NCBI GenBank assembly: GCA_963575745.1
Contig: CAUYUJ010007502.1
Span: 117,001-181,000, forward strand
Length of the DNA stretch: 64,000 bases
Source of the DNA: Prorocentrum cordatum
Lineage: Eukaryota > Sar > Dinophyceae > Prorocentrales > Prorocentraceae
Direction: 5' to 3'
Shown here piece after piece: positions 1-10,109 of this stretch. Below the pieces are notes generated by a model. It saw only the letters and a list, made by a program, of their open reading frames with translations. It did no database searches and was not told the origin of the DNA. The position numbers and the translations under genes were made by a program. Each line of letters opens with the position of its first letter. Position 1 is the stretch's first letter.

Positions 1-2172
1 CACAACCTTCTGGTGGCAATCCAGGAGGACAACGTGCACGCAGTGGCAGTGCCTGGGTTGCCTGGAGGACCCCAGCCCCTGGCGGGAATCGTGCGGAATT
101 TGGCGTTCGCCAAGCAACGCTTCGACTCGACGGCGGACCCAGCGTTGAAAATCGCCCTCTTGCTCGTGCCGGTGGCAACTTTGCTAGCGCACATCGCGTC
201 GGACCGTCGCCACGACCGGGAGCAGCGCCATCGGGCGGGCGCCTTGTTGCGGAAATTCGATACTAAGTTCTGTATGGCCGTTGGTGTGGCCGCGGACTGG
301 GGGATCATATGCAATTGGTTCTTGCGACTCTTCGACGTCGCCAGCCACGACATTGCAAAGTCGCGTTCCGAGATCGATTGCATGGTCGAGACGCTGGATG
401 CTGTCTTCATGGAAGGGCGGGTCTTCCAGTCGGCCCTCCAGGTACCTCCCGTCGCAGCCGCAGCCTCTGGCGCGACCGCCCCGGCTTCCGAGGAGCCGCT
501 ACCGCGGCTCCGTGTCCGAGCGGAAGGACACGAGGCTGGCTTCATCACAGAGACGGTCATGCGCGATCTTCGCCGCAGGTATGTGTTCTACGCAGACGGA
601 GACCCCGTGATGCCATGGGGGGAACCAGCAGCAGCGCACAAGGAGGAGCTCCTCCACCGATTGCAGAACGTGGCGAGCTTGACAAAAGAGCGCTTGCTCG
701 CGGACTTCCCGCGGACTGACGTCCGCTCGGCGCTGGCCATGTTTGACCGGCGTCTCGTGCAGAAAGGCTTCGGCCCAGTGCCCGATGTGGAAGTGCGGCG
801 TTTCCTTCTGCGGGGCGTTCGCCAGCTGGCGGGCCTCCTCGGCTGCGACGAGCAGGCGGCGGTATTGCAGTACAACGGCGTGCTTCCCTACATGATGCAA
901 CAGATGGGGCCATCCCAGCCACTGGCGGGGGCAACTAACCAGCAAGCGTGGGCTCGCATTCTCGACGATGTCTTTTGGGAGGCGGCTTGCCCGAACCGGC
1001 TCCGTGGGGCCTCTCGCATGCTCTGCCGCCTCGTGCGTTTCTACATTTCGATTGAAGACGGGGAGTGCACCGTCGAGCGCGACTTAGCCCGATATCGGGA
1101 TCAACGGGTAGAGCACCGCACTGATGATATTGCTTTTCACGACGACTGCTTGATCCTGAAGTTGAACGGGCCGAAGACGGCATCAGAATTCGACGAAGGC
1201 GCGGCTCGCCCTGGACTAGGCTTGACGTCCTTCTCCAGGGAATGCGCCAGCCTCTGGCGGGAACTGCTCGGCCAACGGCGTGGGCATTACAACCCTCAAG
1301 CTACTGCGGCGGCCACGTTAAAAAGGAAGAGCGCGCCCGGGCTGGTTCGCGGACGTTCTCGGGCCGTCCTTGGGGCCGCCCGCCTGGCCGTGACTGTTGC
1401 CCGCATTCGACGGGCGCGGGGCCCGTCGACCGCGGTGCATTCCGGCGCCGGCACTGAGGGGGGCGCTTTGTGGAGCGACGACATGGGTAAGTTCCAAGCG
1501 CGCAGCCGCAACAATATACCAGGCGTCCAGCAGACGCGGGCGCGTCCAGGGGCGCCTTTCGTGAACCCGCCCGGCGTCAACCTGGCCCCGAGACTAGGTT
1601 CGACGACGCAGCCTCTGGCGCGGCCCTCGCCGTACAGCAAGGTAGCAAGCCTCGGCGGCGCGACCGACATGTGCCCTGCGAGAGGTTGCGCTACTGCCAC
1701 TGGCAGACACCGTTGCGCAGAAGCAGACCTCGTCGTCGTTCCAGACTTGGCGTTTCTCCACGACGTGGACGCGCTGGCAGCAAGTGTGGATCTGGCCGTC
1801 TCTTTCTTTTACATCGCCTCGCTTGGCCTGGACGTCGTTACGCAGACGCTCCTGGTCGCAGCCCAGGGCCACCCAGACAGAATTCCACTCGACCATCGCA
1901 CGCGCCACGCCCCAGCAAACGAGCGCCAGGAGGTTATTCATCTCGGGCCAGGCCTCGTCACGGTGCATCCAGATGTGCGGGCGGCGGTGCGGCGCGTGGC
2001 CCGCAGAGCGGGGTCGAACCTCGCAGTGTCGGAAGCGGCACCCCCAGCCTCTGGCGGGACGCTTTTCTCGACTCTGCGCGACGTCGTCGCATGGGCGTCT
2101 GCAGCGAGGCAGGTGAGGGATTATATAGGGCCCAAAGCAGTGACTGTGGACGGAATTCCAATGCGCGCCTGA
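1..2172 (+). CDS. Gene A: hypothetical protein, 5' end outside window
   Basis: This reading frame is open from the first base (CAC AAC CTT CTG before a GTG at 13) to TGA at 2170-2172, so the true start is probably upstream. The part up to about 1320 reads like a globular protein, with segments such as ADWGIICNWFLRLFDVASHD and EIDCMVETLDAVFMEGRVF. Beyond that it becomes Arg/Ala/Gly-rich and less convincing, and an antisense frame at 1594-1968 looks equally protein-like, so the 3' third may hold an intron, a UTR or an antisense gene. Six hairpin cores (73, 461, 916, 1248, 1609, 2045) are read through in three different phases, giving QPLAG, AASGA and SLWRE peptides. I recognise no domain. The frame is long, but its function is unknown. 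Confidence 0.55.
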   Translation, partial: HNLLVAIQEDNVHAVAVPGLPGGPQPLAGIVRNLAFAKQRFDSTADPALKIALLLVPVATLLAHIASDRRHDREQRHRAGALLRKFDTKFCMAVGVAADWGIICNWFLRLFDVASHDIAKSRSEIDCMVETLDAVFMEGRVFQSALQVPPVAAAASGATAPASEEPLPRLRVRAEGHEAGFITETVMRDLRRRYVFYADGDPVMPWGEPAAAHKEELLHRLQNVASLTKERLLADFPRTDVRSALAMFDRRLVQKGFGPVPDVEVRRFLLRGVRQLAGLLGCDEQAAVLQYNGVLPYMMQQMGPSQPLAGATNQQAWARILDDVFWEAACPNRLRGASRMLCRLVRFYISIEDGECTVERDLARYRDQRVEHRTDDIAFHDDCLILKLNGPKTASEFDEGAARPGLGLTSFSRECASLWRELLGQRRGHYNPQATAAATLKRKSAPGLVRGRSRAVLGAARLAVTVARIRRARGPSTAVHSGAGTEGGALWSDDMGKFQARSRNNIPGVQQTRARPGAPFVNPPGVNLAPRLGSTTQPLARPSPYSKVASLGGATDMCPARGCATATGRHRCAEADLVVVPDLAFLHDVDALAASVDLAVSFFYIASLGLDVVTQTLLVAAQGHPDRIPLDHRTRHAPANERQEVIHLGPGLVTVHPDVRAAVRRVARRAGSNLAVSEAAPPASGGTLFSTLRDVVAWASAARQVRDYIGPKAVTVDGIPMRA
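73..2056 (+). repeat. Short hairpin elements in gene A (6 copies)
   Basis: Cores matching CAGCCTCTGGCG begin at 73, 461, 916, 1248, 1609 and 2045. Each folds as GCC-TCT-GGC (loop ACT or CCT in two copies) with an unpaired A and an outer C/G pair. The base pair just outside the core is C/G at 73, 916, 1248 and 2045 and G/C at 461 and 1609, so both pairing classes occur in one gene. All three codon phases are used. Confidence 0.8.
1594..1968 (-). other. Antisense protein-like frame over the 3' part of gene A
   Basis: The minus-strand frame begins MHRDEAWPEMNNLLALVCWG and continues with a balanced composition (Trp, Cys, Asn, Glu, Gln) and G/C-ending codons. The overlapping plus-strand frame is less protein-like here. 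It may be a real antisense exon or a shadow. No family is recognised. Confidence 0.2.
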
Positions 2173-2218
2173 GGATCTTACCCGAACAAAAAAGGAGACC
2201 CCGCCCGCAAGCAGGCAA

Positions 2219-3825
2219 GATCACCCAGACGTAGGCCGCACCTCGCCAAACAGTGAACCAGACCACCCAGAAGTAGATCAGACACCGCCCATATTATAAT
2301 CAGACCGCCCAGAAAGTAGACTTCCCTCCCCCCCCAGAAAAAAGTAAGCCGGAACGCCCGCAAGTAGACCAGACCCCGTCAAAGAGGTAACCAGACCACC
2401 CAAAAGTGAGGCAGGCCACCCAGGTAGCAGGCCAGACCCAGCCACGAAGTAAAGCAGACCCCGCCAAAAAAGTCATCCAGACCGCCCAAAAGTAGACCAC
2501 CTCCGACCCAGAGTAGACCAGACCCCGCCCACAAGTAGACCAGACCACCCAAAAGTAGACCAGACCCCGTCCACAAGTAGAGCAGGCACCACCCAAAATT
2601 ATACCAGGCCGCGCAAGCACACCCGAGCCCGGACAACAGTAGACCAGACCCCGTCAAAAAGTACACCAGACCCCGCAAAAGTAGACCAGGCCCAGCCCGC
2701 AAGTAGACCAGACCCGCCCAACAACTAGACCAGACCGCCCCAAAGTAGACCAGACCCCGCCCAAAAGTAGACCAGACCACCCAGAAAGTAGTCAAGACCC
2801 CGTCCAAAATATACCAGACAACCCCAAAGTAGACCAGACCCCGCCAACAAGTAATCCAGACCACCTAAAGGTAGACCAGACCGCGACCCAGAGCACGCCA
2901 GACCAGCCGCAAGTAGACCAGACCCCAGACAAAAATAGACCAGACCGCGTCAAAAAGTAGACCAGACCCCGCCCAACAGTAGACCAGACCCCCCAAAAAA
3001 GAAATAACACATATATATATATATATATATCCAGACTGCCCCAAAGTAGACCAGAGCCCGCCAACAGGTCATCCATACCACCCAAAAGTAGACCAGACCC
3101 CAACCCAGAGTAGACCAGACCAACGGCAACTAGACCAGACCCAAGACAAAAGTAGACCAGACCCCGACCAGAAGTAGATCAGACCCCGCCCAAAAGTAGA
3201 TCAGACCACCCACACGGAGACCAGACCCCGTCCAAAAGTAGACCAGACCCGCCCAACAGTAGATCAGACCACCCGCAAGGAGACCAGACCCCGCCCAAAA
3301 GTAGACCAGACCCGCCCAAAAGTAGATCAGACCACCCGCGAGGAGACCAGACCCCGCCCAAAAGTAGATCAGACCCCGCCCAAAAGTAGATCAGACCACC
3401 CATAAGGAGACCAGACCCCGCCCATAAGTAAACAAGACCCGCCCAACAGTAGACCTGACCAACCACGAATAAACCAGACCCCGCCCAAAAGTAGACCAGA
3501 CCCCGCCCAAAAGTAGATCAGACCACCCACAAGCAGTCCAGGCCCCGCCAAAAGTAGACCAGACCCCGCCCAAAAGAAGATCAGACCACCCACAAGGAGA
3601 CCAGACCCTGCCCACAAGTAGATCAGACCCCGCCCACAAGCAGACCAGGCCCCGTCCAACAGTAGACCAGACCCGCCCAAAAGTAACCAGATCACCCACA
3701 AGGACACCAGACCCCGCCCCAAAGTACATCAGACCCCGTCCAAAAGTAGATCAGACCACCCACAAGGAGACGAGACCCCGTCCAAACGTAGAGCAGACCA
3801 CGCCCGAAAGAATGAATAAGACATC
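2219..3825. repeat. Satellite A, array 1 (22-25 bp units)
   Basis: This is a degenerate tandem array with a unit close to AGTAGACCAGACCCCGCCC followed by AAA. CACCCACAAGGAGACCAGAC variants are interspersed, and an (AT) run sits at 3009-3030. Minus-strand open frames rich in WSTCGRGLVYFW are by-products of the repeat. The array separates gene A from gene B. Confidence 0.9.
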
Positions 3826-3918
3826 CACCCAGCGCAGCTGATCGGTTCAAGGACCAAGTGCTGGCAACGAGGCGCGCGCCCGACTCTTCTTGCGTCTCTT
3901 CGTGTGCTCGCGCCGCCC

Positions 3919-6855
3919 ATGGCGCCTCATCAGGAAGCTCTTCCCGCGCCGAAGAGGCCGCGCACGGCACAGCAGCCTGCAGCGCCGCCTGCACCGGCGC
4001 CTGCGGCGCCGTCTGCAGCGGCGCCCTCACCGCCTGCGCCATTGGCCGTCGAGGAGCTGCTCGAGATGGATTCGGCGCAGAGCCAGGCGGGGCATCTGAT
4101 CAATTGGGCCAAGGGGGCCAAGGAGTACGTCGACAATGCTCTCCTGAAGTTCCTGTCTGAGAAGCAAGCACTGGTGGCCTTCAAAGTGCCCGCCTCCGTC
4201 ATGCTCATCCCTCCTCTGAAAATTTCTTCCGCAGCCTCTGGCGCGCACCTGACATCGTTTCGGGAGGTCATGCAGTACGACAACTTGCAGTTGAGCTTCT
4301 CTACGACGGGGCAGTACGAGGCTGCAGGGACGGTGTGGATGCTTGACCCGCTCGCCGCCGACACGTCCGACATCGTCTCTATCAGCCAGCTCGATGCCGC
4401 CATGGCGAACTGGACTGAGGAGAGGCTCTTGCTGTCTTCCGACCACCCGCCGTCGCGGCGCTACTCGTTCGACGTGCCGCTCCCAGCGCGAGTTGTCAAC
4501 ACCAAGGTTGCCCAGCGCATGACCGAGGGCGAATCCACTGTTCTCATGGCAACGGGAGTGCCCATGCTGGCGGGGCACCCGCTTGTGATGGCGTGGTATG
4601 GCGCCATGGCAGAGGCATTGTCCGCCGGCAACAGTGATCGCACATTCAAGCTGTTTGAGGCAGCTTTGTCTGTGCCGATCAGGCTGCGTCTCAGCCCCGA
4701 CCCTGACGCCTGCCTGCTAGCGTCGCTGCTGTTCTCTGAGACCGTATTCTCTACTTCCGCAGCCTCTGGCGCGGATGCCTTTTGGAAGCTGGCTGAAAAG
4801 GTGAGTCGCCTGACAAAGTACCAGAAGGCTGTGGCCGAGAACATATCTCTTCCGAAATTGACCAAAGTCCTCACGACCTACGGGATCACGTTCAAGGGCA
4901 ACGCGCTCACCGAGGCACACGCCAAGGCTTTGAAAAGCTTGACGCCTTTCGTCGGGAATCACGCTTGCGCCGTGGCTTACTCTTTGGCGGAGGCTTTCTG
5001 CCCCGAGCTCCGCGAACCCACGCTGTTGATGCGGCTGGCGCAGCTCTGCAAAGCAAGGACGGCGCCCTCCCAGGCAGACAAGGACGCGGCTGCCTGCGAC
5101 TCGATGGCGTTCGTCCTGGACTGCTTGCGCGTTGCCCGGCTGACAGGCGACGCCCCCAGGGGGGGGGGGCTTTCTGTGGGACGGGTCACGGGGCAAGAGA
5201 AAAAGACCCCCGCGCTGACGCACGTGCTGTTCAAGAAACATGATGTCATCGAGTACATTATGCACGAGGCGGCGATGATCGACAAAGACATGGCGCCTAC
5301 AGTATCCATGTTTCGCTCGCCGCTTGCCATCGTGAAGCACTTCTCAGCCTCTGGCGAGAAAGGCTTAGCTGCTGCATTTCGGCGAGAGGAGAGCTCCGAT
5401 AACACAGGGTTGGAAAACATGTTCGCTGTCCCCGTGGCCGAATACCGCGACCAGCAAGGCCGAGAAGCGAAGACGCAGGCGTTGATCGACTTCGCGTGGG
5501 CCGTTTGGGCTGGCCACTTCGACGAGGAGCTCCAGGAGCTGGCCGCCAAAGACCTGCAGGGAGGTGCAGCCGCCTTCCTGTGGCACCGGTATTTCACCGA
5601 TAGCACCAAGGAGATGGGCGTCAAGTACCGCGCGCTGACCGCTGCTTGCGCGGCGGGTCCCATTTCGACTGGCACTGCCGAGGGCGGGGCCTCTGGCGTG
5701 GTCATGGGGGCGTCCGAGCTCGCGGAGGCCGACCAGGAGGACCTCAAGAAAACCAAGGACTTGCTCCTCTCTCTTCGCAGGAAGTCCGTTTCGTTCGTGG
5801 CGCTGCCGTCGGTTGGCGGAGCCACTGGCGCGGAACACAGCACCGCCCAGTTGCAGAAACTCTGGGAAGAGATGCGTCTCGGACATAGGTACGCCAGGAA
5901 AAAGCAAGACGTCCGAGCATTCGTTGTGTCGGCCGACCTGTTCGCCCCAAGCGTGAGCAAGAGCGGGGCGGCGGCGAGCTTGGGCGACCACGTCGCTGTG
6001 GATGCGGAGCGTTTCGGGCGGGTGCTTGATTTCGTCTCGCAGAAGCGCTCGGTTCACGATATCGTCATTTTCCTCGACGGGCGGAGCCGGTCGTGCCGCA
6101 AACTGCTCGAGGACAAAGAGGAGGGTCTCGCAGCCTCTGGCGCGCACGCTGTGACTGAGTGTTGGTGTGTGTATGTGCAGCCGGGCAAGGCACAGGACCC
6201 CAGAGTCCCGGGAAGAGTGACTTGTTTTGCGTGCAACAACAAGGAAGTCGTCATCTGCTCCATCCCGAAAAGAGGCGCCATGAAGGTAGTGCAGCGCGCG
6301 GAGTTCAACTTGTGCGGCGAGACCACGAGTTCGTACACGACGTACACGGGCGTGCCTATGCGGCAGTACCGCGAGCTGCCGCGGATGACCCACGACACGA
6401 AGGCCTCGATCTTGGGAAACGCAGCCGCTGGCCCGGTGAGAGGGAGGCGCGCGCAGAAAGACATCGAGGCGAACGGGCACCCCTTCTCGCACTTGGAGGT
6501 CAAGCCATTGAGCTTTTGGCAGCGGATTTGCGAGCACCATCACATCACGCACATCGTTGACTTCACGGCGGGGTCTGGCGCGTTGGCAATCGCAGCCTCT
6601 GGCGCGATGGAGTACGAGGGCGTGGCGGTCAACGAGGTGCACCGGGAGTGGCTCGACGCGACCTTGGACCGATGCGCACTGCACATGGCGGGGCATGACA
6701 AGAATTTCGCCCAGAAGCTCGGCGGCGACGACGGTTTCGCTGAGAAAGTAGAGAAGTACTTCGCGGGAACGATGATGGAGGTGCGGCGCTTGCTCGAGCC
6801 AATCGCGGACGAGGTGGACGGGGATGGGGGGAGCTCGGACTCAGCGGAGGAGTAG
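3919..6855 (+). CDS. Gene B: large hypothetical protein with C-terminal methyltransferase-like motif
   Basis: This is an intact frame of 978 codons from ATG at 3919 (context GCCCATGGCG) to TAG at 6853-6855. A GTG 15 bases upstream is also in frame, but the ATG is preferred. The N-terminus (about residues 10-45) is Pro/Ala-rich and probably disordered. The middle is mixed helical sequence without a family I recognise. Near residue 880, VDFTAGSGALAIA followed by YEGVAVNEVHREWLDATLDR resembles motif I (FxGxG) and the next strand of a Rossmann-fold methyltransferase. No DPPY-type catalytic motif is obvious, so activity is uncertain. The tail is acidic. Hairpin cores are all read in one phase (AASGA or SASGE). 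No intron is visible, which is consistent with a retroposed or intron-poor gene. It is the best-supported gene in the window. Confidence 0.8.
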   Translation: MAPHQEALPAPKRPRTAQQPAAPPAPAPAAPSAAAPSPPAPLAVEELLEMDSAQSQAGHLINWAKGAKEYVDNALLKFLSEKQALVAFKVPASVMLIPPLKISSAASGAHLTSFREVMQYDNLQLSFSTTGQYEAAGTVWMLDPLAADTSDIVSISQLDAAMANWTEERLLLSSDHPPSRRYSFDVPLPARVVNTKVAQRMTEGESTVLMATGVPMLAGHPLVMAWYGAMAEALSAGNSDRTFKLFEAALSVPIRLRLSPDPDACLLASLLFSETVFSTSAASGADAFWKLAEKVSRLTKYQKAVAENISLPKLTKVLTTYGITFKGNALTEAHAKALKSLTPFVGNHACAVAYSLAEAFCPELREPTLLMRLAQLCKARTAPSQADKDAAACDSMAFVLDCLRVARLTGDAPRGGGLSVGRVTGQEKKTPALTHVLFKKHDVIEYIMHEAAMIDKDMAPTVSMFRSPLAIVKHFSASGEKGLAAAFRREESSDNTGLENMFAVPVAEYRDQQGREAKTQALIDFAWAVWAGHFDEELQELAAKDLQGGAAAFLWHRYFTDSTKEMGVKYRALTAACAAGPISTGTAEGGASGVVMGASELAEADQEDLKKTKDLLLSLRRKSVSFVALPSVGGATGAEHSTAQLQKLWEEMRLGHRYARKKQDVRAFVVSADLFAPSVSKSGAAASLGDHVAVDAERFGRVLDFVSQKRSVHDIVIFLDGRSRSCRKLLEDKEEGLAASGAHAVTECWCVYVQPGKAQDPRVPGRVTCFACNNKEVVICSIPKRGAMKVVQRAEFNLCGETTSSYTTYTGVPMRQYRELPRMTHDTKASILGNAAAGPVRGRRAQKDIEANGHPFSHLEVKPLSFWQRICEHHHITHIVDFTAGSGALAIAASGAMEYEGVAVNEVHREWLDATLDRCALHMAGHDKNFAQKLGGDDGFAEKVEKYFAGTMMEVRRLLEPIADEVDGDGGSSDSAEE

Positions 6856-6997
6856 ATCGCAGGCGCGCGATCGCGGGTGGGAAAACGACGCAGCCTCTGG
6901 CGCGCCACTGACGCGGCCTGGCCCTGACTCAGGTGTCGAAATTTTGCGCGCGTCGCGACTCCAGTGCGTGAGCAGTTCCGGGGTGACGCCTCTGGCG
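4232..6997 (+). repeat. Short hairpin elements in gene B and its 3' flank (6 full, 4 degenerate)
   Basis: Full cores begin at 4232, 4760, 5345, 6131, 6593 and 6891, and degenerate copies at 5687, 5819, 6422 and 6986. Three copies have long perfect outer arms: TCCGC with GCGGA (4756-4775), TTCTC with GAGAA (5341-5360) and ATCGC with GCGAT (6589-6608). The copy at 5345 is the only one whose outer pair is T/A. The copies at 6891 and 6986 lie after the stop codon, so the element is not restricted to coding sequence. Confidence 0.85.
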
Positions 6998-7189
6998 CGC
7001 GAGGAAGCGTGCAAGACCTTCCAGCGCGGCCAAGTTTTGATGGGTAGACCAGTCTCTTGCCCGGAGGTGCAGCTTCATACGCGCCCTTGGACGCGCGCGG
7101 CGCTGTTACGCAACAGAGGAAATGTTCCGACCCCGCACAGACGCAAGCCAATCCATTCAGCGCAGAAGGCCAGGCCGCCCGTCAAACCA

Positions 7190-7880
7190 GGCCAAACCAC
7201 CCATAAGTAGACCAGACCCTGTCCACAAGTAGAGCAAAACCCGCCCAAAAGTAGACCATACCACCCATAAGTAGACCAGACCCCGCCCAAAAGTAGATCA
7301 GACCACGCCCAAAAGTAGATCAGACCACACACAAGGAGACCAGACCCCGCCCAAAAGGAGATCACACCCCGCCCAAAAGTAGATCAGACCACCCGCAAAG
7401 AGACCGGACCCCGTCCAAAAGTAGACCAGACTCGCCAGACAGTAGACCAGACCACCCTTGAGTAGACCAGACCCCGCCTTAAAGTAGGTCAGACCCCGCC
7501 CAAAAGTAGATCAGACCACCGACAAGGAGACCAGGCCCCGTCCAAAAGTAGACCAGACCCGCCCAACAGTAGACCAGACCACCCTTGAGTAGACCAGACC
7601 CCGCCTTAAAGTAGGTCAGACCACGCCCAGAAGTGCATCAGACCACCCACAAGGACGCCAGACCTCGCCCAAAAGTAGATCAGACCCCGCCCAATAGTAG
7701 ATCAGACCACCCACAAGGAGACCAGACCCCGTTCGCAAGTAGAGCAGACCCCGCCCAAAAGTAGATCAGACCACCCACTAGTAGACCAAACCCTGTGCCC
7801 CAGTAGAGCAGGCCCGCCCAAAAGTACACCAGACCACACGCAAGTAGAGCAGACTCCGCCCAAAGTGCGTCACACCCCGT
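7190..7880. repeat. Satellite A, array 2 (left arm of a large inverted repeat)
   Basis: This array has the same 22-25 bp units as array 1 and the same orientation (AGTAGATCAGACC with CCGCCCAAA). It begins about 335 bp after the gene B stop codon and runs straight into satellite B. Confidence 0.9.
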
Positions 7881-8335
7881 CCAGAAAGAAAAAGGGCCCG
7901 CTTCTGGAAACCAGGGAAGACAGCCCGGGCAGTTTCTGGAAACGAAAAAAGAAAACCAGGCCGTTTATGAAACCGAGAGAAGAAAACCGGGCCGTTTCTG
8001 GAAACGAGGAAAGGAAAAGGGCCGTTTCTGAAACCGAGGGAAGAAAACCGGGCCGTTTCTGGAAACGAGAAAACAAAACCGGCCCGTTTCTGGAAACGAG
8101 GAAAGAAAAAGGGCCGTTTCTGAAACCGAGGGAAGAAAACCGGGCCGTTTCTGGAAACGAGGAAAGAAAACCGGGCCGTTTCTGGAAACGAGGAAAGAAA
8201 AAGGGCCGTTTCTGAAACCGATGGAAGAAAACCGGGCCGTTTCTGGAAACGAAGCAAGAAAACCGGCCCGTTTCTGAAACCGAGGGAAGAAAACCAGACT
8301 GCTTCTGGAAACGAAGGAGGAAAGTAGCCCACTAG
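7880..8335. repeat. Satellite B, left arm (31 bp units)
   Basis: Tandem units of about 31 bp, containing GGGCCGTTTCTGGAAACGAG and GAAAGAAAA, are repeated about 14 times. Units with GGAAACGAGG alternate with units with GAAACCGAGGG. Open frames here (FPRFQKRPGFL peptides) are repeat artefacts. Confidence 0.9.
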
Positions 8336-8395
8336 GCATGCTTTCATTTTCTCATCTCGGTTCTGAAACCGAGGGAAGAAAACATGTTCGGATTT

Positions 8396-8469
8396 GGCAT
8401 GTTGGCGAGCATGTTGTGGGCCCTATATGACATGTAGTATAGAGCCCACAACATTCTCGCCAACATGCT
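8396..8469. repeat. Central stem of the 7.2-10 kb inverted repeat
   Basis: About 32 bases ending GTGGGCCCTATA (8427) pair with TATAGAGCCCAC onward (from 8438), with few mismatches and a loop of about 10 bases. Homology continues outward on both sides through an AACATGTTCGG block into satellite B. Confidence 0.85.
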
Positions 8470-8574
8470 AGACCCGAACATATTTTCTTCGCTCGGTTTT
8501 GCAACCGAGCGAAGAAAACATGTTCGGATTTCCGACATGTTTTCTTTCTTTGTGTGTGGGGGGGGGGGGACCAC

Positions 8575-9010
8575 AAGTTTTCTTCTGTCGTTTCCAGAAA
8601 CGGTAGGGTTTTCTTCCCTCGGTTTCAGAAACGGCCCTTTTTCTTTCCTCGTTTCCAGAAACGGCCCGGTTTTCTTTCCTCGTTTCCAGAAACGGCCCGG
8701 TTTTCTTCTCTCGGTTTCAGAAACGGCCCTTTTTCTTTCCTCGTTTCCAGAAACGGGCCGGTTTTGTTTTCTCGTTTCCAGAAACGGCCCGGTTTTCTTC
8801 CCTCGGTTTCAGAAACGGCCCTTTTTCTTTCCTCGTTTCCAGAAACGGGCCGGTTTTGTTTTCTCGTTTCCAGAAACGGCCCGGTTTTCTCCCCTCGGTT
8901 TCAGAAACGGCCTTTTTTCTTTCCTCGTTTCCAGAAACGGCCCGGTTTTCTTTCCTCGTTTCCAGAAACGGCCCGGTTTTCCTTCCTCGTTTCCAGAAAC
9001 GGCCCGGTTA
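8575..9010. repeat. Satellite B, right arm (inverted)
   Basis: The same 31 bp unit appears in reverse complement (CTCGTTTCCAGAAACGGCCC). It mirrors 7880-8335 about the centre at 8432. A G run at 8560-8569 marks the junction. Confidence 0.9.
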
Positions 9011-10005
9011 TATTTTATGGTCGGGGTCTGATTTACTTTTGGGAGGGGTCTGGTCAACTTATGTGTGGTCTGGTCTACTTTTGTGCGGGCCTGCTCTACT
9101 TGTGGACAAGGTCTGGTCTACTAGTGCGTGGTCTGATCCGCTTCTTGGGCGGGGTCTGATCTACTTTTGGGTGGGGCATGATCTCCTTGCGGGTGGTCCG
9201 ATCTACTTTTGGGCGGGGTCTGATCTAGTTTTGGGCGGGGTCTGGTCTACATGTGGGTGGTATGATATGCGTCTGGGCGGGTCTGCCCTATTTGTGGACC
9301 AGGTCTGGTCTACGTTTGGGTGGTCTGATCTACTTTTGGGCAGGTCTGGTCTACTTTTAGGCGGGGTCTGGTCTCCTTGCGGGTGGTCTGATCTACTTTT
9401 GGGCGGTGTCTGATCTACTTGCGGGCGGGATCTTGTCTCCATGTGGGTGGTCTGATCTACTTTTGGGCGAGGTCTGATCTACTTTTTGGGGGGGTCTGGT
9501 CTACGTATGGGTGGTCGGGTCTGCTGTTGGGCGGGTCTGCTCTACTTTAGGGCGGGATCTGGTCTCCTTGTGGGTGGTCTGATGTACTTTTGGGCGGGGT
9601 CTGATCTACTTTTGGGTGGGGTCTGATCTCCTTGCGGGTGGTTTGATCTGCAATTGGGCGGGTCTGCTCTACTTGTGGACGGGGTCTGGTCTCCTTGTGG
9701 GTGGTCTGATGTACTTTTGGGCGGGGTCTGGTCTCCGAGTGGGTGGTCTGATCTACTTTCGGGCGGGGTCTGATCTACTTTTGGGCGGGGTGTGGTCTAT
9801 TTGCGGGTGGTCTGCTCTGCTTTTGGGCGGGTGTGCTGTACTTGTGGGCAGGGTCTGGTCTACGTATGGGTGGTCGGATTTATTTTTGGACGGGGTCTGG
9901 CCTACTTTGACGCGGGGTCTGGTCTCCTTGTGGGTTGTCTGATGTACTTTTGGGCGTGGTCTGATCTACTTTTTTGGGCGGGGTGTGATCTACTTTAGAC
10001 CATGA
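9011..10005. repeat. Satellite A, array 3 (inverted orientation)
   Basis: Units read GGTCTGATCTACTTTTGGGC with GGGGTCTGGTCTCCTTGCGG variants, which is the reverse complement of arrays 1, 2 and 4. It completes the inverted repeat that starts at 7190. Confidence 0.9.
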
Positions 10006-10109
10006 ATTTCCATGGCGTGTGTTTGTTACATCTTCTTAACTTGTTTGCTTTGCTACGACATGCTATCCCAAACCGTGCTCCGTGATCGTTTGAACGCTGT
10101 CCATATGTA

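Noticed and set aside
2300-3729. Many minus-strand frames rich in W, G, L and S in the satellite A arrays
   Set aside because: They repeat a 22-25 bp unit in several frames, with no domain or codon signal, so they are repeat by-products.
2219-3825. CRISPR-like direct repeats
   Set aside because: There are no constant repeats with unique spacers; the array is a degenerate tandem satellite, and the genome is eukaryotic.
7778-9159. Frames with FPRFQKRPGFL repeats on both strands
   Set aside because: They are translations of the 31 bp satellite B unit, mirrored by the inverted repeat.
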